This document shows, piece after piece, positions 8,481 through 16,060 of a stretch of 64,000 nucleotides of DNA. Position 1 is the stretch's first letter. Every line of letters starts with the position of its first letter. This DNA comes from Bacillota bacterium (lineage in GTDB: Bacteria; Bacillota; Clostridia; Lachnospirales; Lachnospiraceae), in assembly GCA_023414875.1 (NCBI GenBank), contig JAEZMV010000028.1, forward strand, positions 124,001 through 188,000, written 5' to 3'. The notes beneath the pieces are model-generated. The model was given only the letters and a program-made list of their open reading frames with translations. It was not told the origin of the DNA and searched no databases. The translations under genes were made by a program, and so were the position numbers.

Positions 8481-10637
8481 CTAATTATCACTTATGCTAT
8501 ATTTATCTATAACCTCAGTCCTTGTATAGGTAGCACTCTCCGGAGCTTCATTTGCCACCAGATAATTATATAGATATATGATTGGATCATGTCCTTGTCC
8601 GAAGGGATCCTGCCGAAATACCTTGTGAATGATTCCCTTTTTAATCAGGCTATCCATCTCATCACTGTAATTAAAACAGAAGAGTTTAATTTTACCAACT
8701 AATCCCTCTTCTTCAATTAGTCTAGCTGCACCGGAAACCCCATCGCCAATAAATAAAATTCCATTTACACTAGGTTTATAATAGAGTATTTCCTTTAGTT
8801 TCTTATGAACCTGAGATGAATTTTCTATATCGCTAACCTCAGAAGTAATTTTAATATCTGAAAACTTTGAAAGTTTAGATACTGCCGCATCTCTGCGGAT
8901 GGAATTAATAGAGGAATTCAAGTTACCACTAAATATGATTACATCTCCCTTCTCATCTATACTTCTTGCGAGAATCTCTGCCGCTAAGCTACCTTCTGCT
9001 TGAACGTTCGGACCAAAATAGGATAACCGTTTTGTTGAATCAGTAAAGTCACAGTTAAAGGTCATAATCGGAATCTTTTTAGCTAACGCCTGTTGTGCAC
9101 ATTCTTCAATTCCGTTAACAAATCCGGGAAGAATAAGACCATCACAGCCTTCTACGATTTTTTTGCTCAGGGTGTCAATAAAACTATGATCCACTTTCTC
9201 AAAACCGATAAAGTCTACCTCTACATTCTTATTCTTTAATTCAGTCTGTGCATATAATGCACCTTGTCTTACGGATATCCAGAAGGGATCGTTAATAGGA
9301 CTCAACATAGTAAATTTCAACTTCTTGGAGCTTACCTGACTCACCGGTAAAACTGAAGTTTTGTATCTTTTCAAAAGATTCTCAATACTGGAAAGCATCT
9401 TCTTCAAAGATATGGCCTGCTCGTTGATTTCTTCATTTTCTGCCAATGCTTCTTCTGTTACAGCAGCTACATCCTGCGTAATACTGGATATTTCATGCGC
9501 TGCATCATGTAGGGCCGATCCCTGTCCGCTGATTTCCTTTGTACTTTCGCTTATTATGATCGACTCCTCGTATACATTTTTGATATCAGTATTTAAGATG
9601 TTGGCGTTATTATTTATTGTATAGAAGGAATCCTTCATATTATGAAAGACTTCCTTACTCATTGTAAAGCTTTCTGTAACATTCTCGATGCTTTCGCTAA
9701 CTTTTTTATTACTCTTAAGTATGGTCGTGAGAAGATTATTAATTTGTTTTACACTATCTTTAGTTGCATCGGACAGCTTATTCATCTCCATTGCAACTAC
9801 AGCAAAACCTCTTCCTGCTTCACCTGCTCTGGCTGCCTCAACTCGGGAATTTAAGGATAAAAGATTTAATTGCTCGGTGATACCCATAATCAGTTTACCG
9901 AATTCAGTAATTTCTAATAGGTTTGAATTCAAAGTTTGAATGAAGCTATAGGTATCATCTAGGTTGGAGGAAATCAACTGCATCTGATCTGTATATGTAC
10001 TAAGCTGGCTTGCACCATCTGTGGTTAACTTCACTGTATTTTCTACGAAATTCTCAATGTTGCCTAGGGTTACGGTAATACGACTGGCACCCAGCCTAAC
10101 CTTTTCGATGCCCTCCAGTGTATCTGCTGCGGTCTTAAGCTGATCCTGAGCCTTTTCTGCGACAACCGTAATATTTGCAGCTATCTGTTCGTTTCCCTTA
10201 TAGGTCATATCAATGCTCTTTGTAACTTTATCAACTGCATCCGATAGAATGATTACATTGCTTTTAGTAGACTCTATATAGCTTAAAAGATTACGTTTCA
10301 TATCATTGAAAGCAGATGCTAAAACCTCAAGGCCTCTTGTTTTTTCAGAAATAATATCACTGATATTAAGATTTCCCTGGGATAAAGTAACAGCATTTGT
10401 ATCAATCAACCGGATAGCTTTTATAAACTGTCTCACTTGAAATAAAACAAAAGTGGATAAAACAAATAAAATAACAAGTGCAACAGGTAAAACATAGCGA
10501 AATACGGTCGGACTTATAAAACCTAACAGCGAAATAAGTATTATTATAATTGGAATAATAATGCAAAGACGTAATATTAAGGCTTGTGCGTTCTTTTGAT
10601 TAAATAAGAACTTTTTGATGGTTTTTATTGCATTCAT
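8481..10637 (-). CDS. Chemotaxis-type signalling domain fused to a C-terminal sugar-binding-protein domain
   Basis: A 718-residue membrane protein. Two adjacent transmembrane helices (about residues 20-70) are followed by a HAMP-like stretch and a methyl-accepting chemotaxis signalling domain, with the hairpin-tip sequence [16 protein letters not shown] near residue 265. From about residue 437 a complete type-1 periplasmic-binding domain (ribose-binding/LacI-like, [15 protein letters not shown]...) follows, with no signal peptide and no further membrane segment. As written, the sugar-binding domain should be cytoplasmic, the reverse of the normal chemoreceptor layout. The domain calls are secure; the topology is inference. 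The gene is monocistronic, with ATG at 10637 preceded by GGGAGG. Confidence 0.85.
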   Translation of the reverse strand: MNAIKTIKKFLFNQKNAQALILRLCIIIPIIIILISLLGFISPTVFRYVLPVALVILFVLSTFVLFQVRQFIKAIRLIDTNAVTLSQGNLNISDIISEKTRGLEVLASAFNDMKRNLLSYIESTKSNVIILSDAVDKVTKSIDMTYKGNEQIAANITVVAEKAQDQLKTAADTLEGIEKVRLGASRITVTLGNIENFVENTVKLTTDGASQLSTYTDQMQLISSNLDDTYSFIQTLNSNLLEITEFGKLIMGITEQLNLLSLNSRVEAARAGEAGRGFAVVAMEMNKLSDATKDSVKQINNLLTTILKSNKKVSESIENVTESFTMSKEVFHNMKDSFYTINNNANILNTDIKNVYEESIIISESTKEISGQGSALHDAAHEISSITQDVAAVTEEALAENEEINEQAISLKKMLSSIENLLKRYKTSVLPVSQVSSKKLKFTMLSPINDPFWISVRQGALYAQTELKNKNVEVDFIGFEKVDHSFIDTLSKKIVEGCDGLILPGFVNGIEECAQQALAKKIPIMTFNCDFTDSTKRLSYFGPNVQAEGSLAAEILARSIDEKGDVIIFSGNLNSSINSIRRDAAVSKLSKFSDIKITSEVSDIENSSQVHKKLKEILYYKPSVNGILFIGDGVSGAARLIEEEGLVGKIKLFCFNYSDEMDSLIKKGIIHKVFRQDPFGQGHDPIIYLYNYLVANEAPESATYTRTEVIDKYSISDN

Positions 10638-10949
10638 ATAGTACCCTCCCTATTTTGTATAGCACTTAACGAATTTTTATCTTATAGATTTGTTAATAAA
10701 TAAAGGTGTTATGAAGAGATGACAATTGTAACTTTATTTAGTATTATTTTATCATTTTACTCCAGAAAGAACAATGCTAAAAAGGCAGAAAAAAACATAT
10801 AATTATATATAATATGCTAATATTCGATTTCTATAGTTGAATATTTACAGCGCGATAATTTAGCCATCTGATTAATATACGAAGCTATGCTTCAATTTTC
10901 AACAATAGAAAGGGGCTGTTGCAACAGCCCCTTTCTATTCTTTTAATCA
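10638..10949. other. Intergenic region upstream of chemoreceptor gene
   Basis: AT-rich DNA holding the promoter side of the leftward chemoreceptor gene and the terminator of the leftward histidine kinase gene at 10904-10939. I see no gene or riboswitch in it. Confidence 0.5.
10904..10939. terminator. Perfect 36-bp palindromic terminator
   Basis: The 18-nt arm at 10904-10921 is followed immediately by its exact reverse complement, with a GGGGCTGTTG core. It lies 11 bp beyond the histidine kinase stop. The perfect symmetry means it can act on both strands. Confidence 0.8.
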
Positions 10950-12254
10950 TTATATACTGTAGGCCTCTTCCTCCAACGGCAGCATAAGCCGCAGAATGAA
11001 TACTCCTCCTTCTGTTTCAATCGAATATAACCCGCCATGTCGATCCACAATGGCGACTATACTTTTGATTCCGTAGCCGTGTCCGGCTTCTTTATTCTTT
11101 GATTTTGGCAATTCACCTTCAATGCTGATATCTCCCGCATATGCGTTTTCTGTGGAAATAACCAACCTGCCACTGTTGATAATGGCATGGATATAAACCT
11201 TACGTAGCTTTTCTTCATTCAGTTGAGCGGCTGCAGAAATGGCATTCTCCAGTGCATTGGACAGCAGAGCACAAAGCTCGGTGTCGTTTATACCAAGTTT
11301 TTCCGGTAGTTTGACATTTGTGTATAGAACGACGCGAACTTTTTTTGCCCGCATTTCAAAATTAGATAAAATCAGATTGACTGTTTCATTTTCGCAGTAA
11401 CGTACCGGTGTCAGTGCATCAATATCGGCCTCTGTGCTGGCAAGATATTCTTTTATTTTTTGGAGATCACCATCGGCTGCATAGCCGCCAATCAGCGACA
11501 GGTGATGGCGCATATCATGGCGATAGATAACAGTGTTGCTTTGCATCTGGCGCATCGCATCAAGCTCAACCCTGGCATTCTGAAATTGGGAAGCAAAGAT
11601 GTCCCTCTCACGCTGGGCCTGGGCCTGCTTATGGGATTCATTGTAGTATAGGAGAACAAACACTAAGTAAAAGGTACATATGACAGAAGGAGTAAACTGT
11701 ACCGCTTCACGGGCACCGGAATACAGCAGGTCCGTATAAACGGAAGTAGCAAAGTCAAACAAATAGTACAAAAGGGGTACTGCACCAAAGAGCAGGCAGG
11801 AGCGTGTTGAACGTTCCATTAATTTTCTTACTGAGTCAGCCACATAGTTTTTGAGAAAATAGTATACAACACACATAGCCACAAAGTAACCAATATGATC
11901 GGCAAAGCGGTTGTCAAAAATCGCCGCTACCATCGATCCAAACCATTTAGGTATCTGGCAGCAAAGATAGGCTGTCAGTACGCTGCTGATCGAAATCGAC
12001 CACGGACGCTTGCAATATAGGATGAAGAATGCAATCGCCGGCAAATGTGTAATGAGGGGGTATAATTTCATCGTAATTTTCAACCCCAACATCTTCCAGC
12101 AAATAATTTGTATTAAGAGTATAAAAGCATAAAAAACAATAATCGCCAGTTCACTTGCCCGTGAACGTCGCACACCGGCAAAAAGAAGAGACACCGCAAC
12201 ACCGAACACCAAAACAATACAGGAGCGAAATAATATAATAACGGTATCTATCAC
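10950..12254 (-). CDS. AgrC-like sensor histidine kinase (GHKL, HPK10-type)
   Basis: A 434-residue sensor kinase. The N-terminal half (about residues 1-205) is highly hydrophobic, with six or more membrane helices. The dimerisation/phosphoacceptor region is YRHDMRHHLSLIGGYA. The ATP-binding GHKL domain has the N-box ELCALLSNALENAISAA and the G-box AGHGYGIKSIVAIVDRHGG. This is the layout of AgrC/BlpH-type kinases that often sense peptides. No AgrB/AgrD-like maturation gene is present here. Its start overlaps the stop of the upstream regulator gene by 4 bp, so the two are translationally coupled. Confidence 0.9.
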   Translation of the reverse strand: MIDTVIILFRSCIVLVFGVAVSLLFAGVRRSRASELAIIVFYAFILLIQIICWKMLGLKITMKLYPLITHLPAIAFFILYCKRPWSISISSVLTAYLCCQIPKWFGSMVAAIFDNRFADHIGYFVAMCVVYYFLKNYVADSVRKLMERSTRSCLLFGAVPLLYYLFDFATSVYTDLLYSGAREAVQFTPSVICTFYLVFVLLYYNESHKQAQAQRERDIFASQFQNARVELDAMRQMQSNTVIYRHDMRHHLSLIGGYAADGDLQKIKEYLASTEADIDALTPVRYCENETVNLILSNFEMRAKKVRVVLYTNVKLPEKLGINDTELCALLSNALENAISAAAQLNEEKLRKVYIHAIINSGRLVISTENAYAGDISIEGELPKSKNKEAGHGYGIKSIVAIVDRHGGLYSIETEGGVFILRLMLPLEEEAYSI

Positions 12255-12982
12255 AGCATATCCCTCCGTTCATTTGGTGATAAAAGACTTTTCATATATG
12301 CAGTCTTTGCATTGGAAAAGGCAACCCTTGCCACGGGCACCGTTTTACCCATTATGGTGGCAAAGCCTTTCTTATTAAGTTCTGTCACCTGGCGCAGGTT
12401 CACTACATAAGAACGGTGAGGCTTATAAAAAAAAGGGTCTGACAGCAAGTCACTCTCGTAGTCGGAAAGATAACCATAAGCTTCTCGTACCTCGCCGTTT
12501 GTAAGGATAAACTGTACTGAGCGGTTTATGACTTCCACATATACAATTTGCGAAAAGGGCAGCTTTACGATACCGCATCCGGTTTTCAGAGTTAGATACG
12601 CTTCCTCTTGTGAAAACCTGACAAGCTGCTTACTAATGGAAGGAAAAATCTCATCCTTACATGCGGGCTTCATTATGTAATCCTTAGCACCTACTCGGTA
12701 GCTCTCCACCGCATACTCACGGGATGAGGTAAGGAAAATAATCGGAATTTCACTATCCGAAAGGCGAATCTCTTTCGCTGCATCCATTCCTGTCACACCC
12801 GGCATAAGGATGTCCAAAAGTAATAAATCATACTGTTTTATTCTCATAGTCTCTAAAAGCTCCATGGCGCTGTGGAAAGTTTCGTATGTAACCGAACTGT
12901 CCTGCTCCCGGCAGTAATCCTCCAGCAGAGAGGAAATACGGGAAAGCTCATCTATATTGTCATCACAAACAGCTATATGCAT
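12251..12982 (-). CDS. LytTR-family response regulator (AgrA/VirR-like)
   Basis: A 243-residue cytoplasmic regulator. Residues 1-115 are a receiver domain with the acidic pair CDDN, the phosphoacceptor in LLLDILMPGV and a conserved lysine in AKDYIMKPA. Residues about 135-235 are a LytTR DNA-binding domain (FFYKPHRSYVVNLRQVTELN, PVARVAFSNAK). ATG 12982 has GGAGG at a good distance; the ATG two codons upstream is too close. It is the first gene of the pair with the AgrC-like kinase. Its upstream side faces an array of 21-bp repeats at 13072-13151. LytTR proteins bind direct repeats of about this period, so the array is a candidate target. Confidence 0.92.
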   Translation of the reverse strand: MHIAVCDDNIDELSRISSLLEDYCREQDSSVTYETFHSAMELLETMRIKQYDLLLLDILMPGVTGMDAAKEIRLSDSEIPIIFLTSSREYAVESYRVGAKDYIMKPACKDEIFPSISKQLVRFSQEEAYLTLKTGCGIVKLPFSQIVYVEVINRSVQFILTNGEVREAYGYLSDYESDLLSDPFFYKPHRSYVVNLRQVTELNKKGFATIMGKTVPVARVAFSNAKTAYMKSLLSPNERRDML

Positions 12983-13071
12983 ATTCATTACCTCCGTTTA
13001 TGTAAAACTATCCAATCACATTGTAGCATAAAGAAACGGAAGCTTCAAGAAATCGAGATTTTTTTACAAAA

Positions 13072-13151
13072 GTAGACACGATTCGCGCGGATGGAGACAC
13101 GCTCGCGCGGTAGGAGATACGATTCGTGCGGTAGGAGACACGTTTCGTGCG
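13072..13151 (+). promoter_or_regulatory. Four-copy 18-21 bp repeat array upstream of HD-GYP gene (copy A)
   Basis: Direct repeats with consensus GTAGGAGAYACGATTCGTGCG occur at 13072-13089, 13090-13109, 13110-13130 and 13131-13151. Each has a dyad core ACGANTCGT. They are followed by GTAAACGGTTTTTTT, then TCTGATATTATTTTGTCGAG with a possible -10 (TATTAT). The array abuts a weak -35 position, typical of activator sites. The same repeat plus promoter occurs again at 15422-15510. Confidence 0.75.
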
Positions 13152-13268
13152 GTAAACGGTTTTTTTAGGATAAAATCTGATATTATTTTGTCGAGGGGTA
13201 GGGATACAGAATATTAAATAAAATTACTTAGAGAGCGAAGCATTTTAAAGAGCTTATAGGAGATTATT

Positions 13269-14108
13269 ATGTTTAGTTTAGAAGAGATTTATGATCAAGC
13301 AATAAGAATTATGCGTAATATTGTAGAAGATATCAGATTTGGCAGACAATTATATTTCCAACCTGTTGAAATGTGCACCATTCAAATTTGTAAGTATCTA
13401 AATGATGATACGAATATATTATCATTTCTAAACAGTGTTCAGGATAAAAACCCTTATATGTATTCCCATCCGGTCAATGTAGCTTTCCTATCATTTGTCA
13501 TCGGAAAATGGTTGAATTTGGAGGGTCCAAAACTAGAAAATCTGGTTCGTACAGGACTTTTACATGATATCGGGAAAACAAAGATTAAAGATAGTCTATT
13601 AAATAAGGCCGATAAATTAACATTAGAAGAGATGGAAAAATTGAAATCTCATCCGGTCATAGGCTATAAAATATTAAATAAAGTCAGCATATTCGATTCT
13701 GAAGTGTTACATGGTGTTTTATTCCATCATGAAAGAATGGATGGAACAGGCTATCCCTTGGGGCTAAAGGGAGAAAAAATCAATATGGTCAGTAGAATAA
13801 TAGCAATAGCTGATACATTTGATGCAATCACAGCAAACAATTCATATAGTAAAAAGAATACACCATTAAAAGCAGTTGAGGAAATAAAAGCAAACAGCTT
13901 CAATCATCTGGACCCATATATTTGCCAGGTTTTTGTAAATAGTATTATTGACTACTATAGTGGTAGAGAGATTCGGTTAAGTAACGAAAAAGTTGGTAAT
14001 ATAGTTAATATTAACCCAGTAGAAATAACGAAACCATTAGTTCTTTGGGAAAATGAATATCATGATCTGTCGGTAGAAAGAGATATTGAAGTAGTTGAGA
14101 TTCTTTAG
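13269..14108 (+). CDS. HD-GYP domain protein (probable cyclic-di-GMP phosphodiesterase)
   Basis: A 279-residue cytoplasmic protein. The HD-GYP catalytic domain has the metal ligands GLLHDIGKTKIKD near residue 97 and the HHERMDGTGYP signature near residue 152, then AIADTFDAIT. All core residues are present, so hydrolysis of cyclic di-GMP is likely. Residues 1-75 form an unassigned N-terminal part, shorter than the one in the second HD-GYP protein at 55916. The start has AGGAG at 7 nt. The gene follows repeat array A and lies next to the LytTR two-component genes, so control by that pair is a reasonable inference. Confidence 0.9.
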   Translation: MFSLEEIYDQAIRIMRNIVEDIRFGRQLYFQPVEMCTIQICKYLNDDTNILSFLNSVQDKNPYMYSHPVNVAFLSFVIGKWLNLEGPKLENLVRTGLLHDIGKTKIKDSLLNKADKLTLEEMEKLKSHPVIGYKILNKVSIFDSEVLHGVLFHHERMDGTGYPLGLKGEKINMVSRIIAIADTFDAITANNSYSKKNTPLKAVEEIKANSFNHLDPYICQVFVNSIIDYYSGREIRLSNEKVGNIVNINPVEITKPLVLWENEYHDLSVERDIEVVEIL

Positions 14109-14298
14109 TGCACAATTTGTGCGCCGCCCTTTATCAACCTTTTCGTTACATACTTTGCGATTTGGAATGTGAATTCTGGCAGCGTGAATGTTTGGGACTG
14201 TACGGTTTAGGCTGAAGGTAGGTACTATGTGGCGATTTACATTATGTCGAGTGACAATGATATTGCATTTATAAAAAGGTTGATATAAGGAGTTAAGC

Positions 14299-15300
14299 AT
14301 GAAAAACACAATCAAATTGATTATTATTACTATTATAGCAATAACCACACTTGCTTTTACCGCTTGCGATAGTTCAAAGGGCGGTGATGCAAGCCAATCC
14401 ATTTACGCAAATCCTGACAACTGGCTTAATATACCGGGTGAGATACAAAATGAGGCCGATGTTCTCTTTTTCTATCCCACAACCTATTCGCCGACCAATC
14501 CGGACGCACCTTCGATTTCACCTTTAGACGATGAAGTTATGAGAAAGTATGCGAGGCTTGCTTTTCAAGTGCGGGCAACCGCGTTTGAAACGGTTGCGGA
14601 TATATATGCGCCATTTTACCAGCAAGTTGATTTTAGGAAGTTTGAAGCCGGTGAGTTAATGGAGGTAGAGCGCGAAGTGGCTCGTCAAAGCCTTTTTTTG
14701 GCATTAGATTATTATTTTGAACATTATAACAACGGCAGGCCGTATTTTCTGGCCGGACACAGCCAAGGTGCGGCAATGATAACATTCATTCTGGATGAAT
14801 ACATGAAAGAACATCCAGACCGTTACAAAAACATGGTTGCCGCCTATATGTTGGGCAATTCCCCGACACAAGATTGGCTTGATGAAAATGCGCATATTAC
14901 ATTTTCCGAAGGTGCTGATGATACTGGTGTGCTTATTTCCTGGAACACCGAAGGCACGGGTAATATTGGAGAATACAATCTGGTGGTTCCGGATGGTGCT
15001 GTCGCCATCAATCCGCTTAACTGGTGCCGGGATGAAACCCCGGCAGGTGTGGAAGAAAACAAAGGGAGCCTTATACCGATTGACGGCAATTATCAAGTAG
15101 TAACTCCCGGCATTGCCGATGCGCGAGTGGATGTTGAGCGTGGTTCGGTCATTGTCGAAAGCGTTGACCCTTCCGTTTTCGCCCATTCCGCTGTGGATTA
15201 CTTTGGGCCTCAGAGCTATCACAGTTGGGATTATGAATTCTTTTATATGAATATTCGGGAAAACGCTGCACTTCGATTAGAGCGTTTTTTGAACAAGTAA
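14299..15300 (+). CDS. DUF3089 lipoprotein, alpha/beta-hydrolase-like
   Basis: A 333-residue exported protein with a lipoprotein signal (TTLAFTAC, lipidated Cys at residue 23). The mature part matches DUF3089, an alpha/beta-hydrolase-like family of unknown substrate. The VLFFYPTTYSP strand and the nucleophile elbow FLAGHSQGAAM (Ser of GxSxG) are visible, with a late GPQSYHSWDYEFFYMNI. Its codons are richer in G+C than those of the flanking genes, which could reflect transfer. AAGGAG precedes the ATG. No partner gene suggests a substrate; a surface esterase is a guess. Confidence 0.8.
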   Translation: MKNTIKLIIITIIAITTLAFTACDSSKGGDASQSIYANPDNWLNIPGEIQNEADVLFFYPTTYSPTNPDAPSISPLDDEVMRKYARLAFQVRATAFETVADIYAPFYQQVDFRKFEAGELMEVEREVARQSLFLALDYYFEHYNNGRPYFLAGHSQGAAMITFILDEYMKEHPDRYKNMVAAYMLGNSPTQDWLDENAHITFSEGADDTGVLISWNTEGTGNIGEYNLVVPDGAVAINPLNWCRDETPAGVEENKGSLIPIDGNYQVVTPGIADARVDVERGSVIVESVDPSVFAHSAVDYFGPQSYHSWDYEFFYMNIRENAALRLERFLNK

Positions 15301-15421
15301 TTCAACGCAAGAACGGGAAAAGACTGCCGAGCAGGAAGACGTCCTTGAGCGGAAAAGTAATGTAAAGCTCAATAATTAAATATTGGGAATCCCGGTTTAC
15401 AAAGGAAGCATAATTTATGCA

Positions 15422-15510
15422 GTAGGAGATACGATTCGTGCGGTAGGAGATACGATTCGTGCGGTAAACGGTTTTTTAAGATAGAATCTGATAATATATG
15501 TCGAGAGATA
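15422..15510 (+). promoter_or_regulatory. Two-copy 21-bp repeat array plus promoter (copy B)
   Basis: Two identical 21-bp units GTAGGAGATACGATTCGTGCG occupy 15422-15442 and 15443-15463. They are followed by GTAAACGGTTTTTT, then AATCTGATAATATATGTCGAG with a possible -10 (TAATAT). The order and spacing match copy A upstream of the HD-GYP gene. It lies 36 bp before the small membrane-protein gene. Confidence 0.75.
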
Positions 15511-15545
15511 AAAATATTGCATAAAATAGGGGGAGGTGATGTTCT

Positions 15546-15872
15546 ATGACAGCAGCCACGCTTGGCTGGTTTATTGCAGGAATCTGTGTGGCAGCATTTG
15601 TTACTTTGTGGTTTATTACAAGCTTCAAGGAACTATCCTCAAAGCAGAAGAGCCTTGATACCATCAGCGAGCAGGTGATAATGCACCGTAGATTGCATAT
15701 GCAGGAACGCGGTGGTGAAAATGATGCAGCAGCACAAAAGATACTAGAGAATAAGCTCATGGTCTATAAGGAGGTGGAAAAGAACTATAATGCCCTGATA
15801 AAAAGACCGATGAATCGGATACCTGCGTTCATTATGGGGTTTCACCCTACAGGAAAGGAGCGTGTATTATGA
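15546..15872 (+). CDS. Small membrane protein with LemA-like C-terminus
   Basis: A 108-residue protein with one N-terminal transmembrane helix (about residues 5-26), then a charged helical segment likely to form a coiled coil. The C-terminal YNALIKRPMNRIPAFIMGF resembles the end of LemA proteins (YN..I...P.N..A...GF). That resemblance is weak and from memory. GGGGGAGGTG precedes the ATG. A broken second copy of the gene's first part follows before the WG-repeat gene. Function unknown; probably co-transcribed with the WG-repeat protein from promoter copy B. Confidence 0.65.
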   Translation: MTAATLGWFIAGICVAAFVTLWFITSFKELSSKQKSLDTISEQVIMHRRLHMQERGGENDAAAQKILENKLMVYKEVEKNYNALIKRPMNRIPAFIMGFHPTGKERVL

Positions 15873-15934
15873 TTTAGCCTGTGAAGTTTGTGGTTTCATA
15901 TGTTCATGGAAGCTAAAGGCAACGGCGTGGTTCT

Positions 15935-16060
15935 AAGATAGCAGCTACACTTAACTGGTTTATTGCAACTATCTGTGTGACAGCATTTGTTGCACTGATG
16001 TTTATAGTGAGTTTTAAGGAAAGATCGCAACGCGGAGTGAAAGGAGATCAATATCTATGA
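15935..16060 (+). pseudogene. Degenerate duplicate of the small membrane-protein gene
   Basis: Translating 15935-16060 gives KIAATLNWFIATICVTAFV... and MFIVSFKERSQRG, clearly homologous to the start of the 108-residue protein (TAATLGWFIAGICVAAFV). The start codon position reads AAG instead of ATG, and an upstream TAA at 15914 leaves no usable start. The frame runs without interruption to a TGA that overlaps the ATG of the WG-repeat gene (ATGA). It is a decayed tandem duplicate, perhaps kept because its sequence leads into the next gene's translation start. Confidence 0.7.

Noticed and set aside
13072..13151. Short regular repeats that could be read as a CRISPR array.
   Set aside because: The units are contiguous 18-21 bp direct repeats with no unique spacers and there are no cas genes.
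14704..15222. Minus-strand frame of 172 codons in the DUF3089 gene.
   Set aside because: The plus strand carries a signal peptide, lipobox and nucleophile elbow. The antisense frame reflects the higher G+C there.
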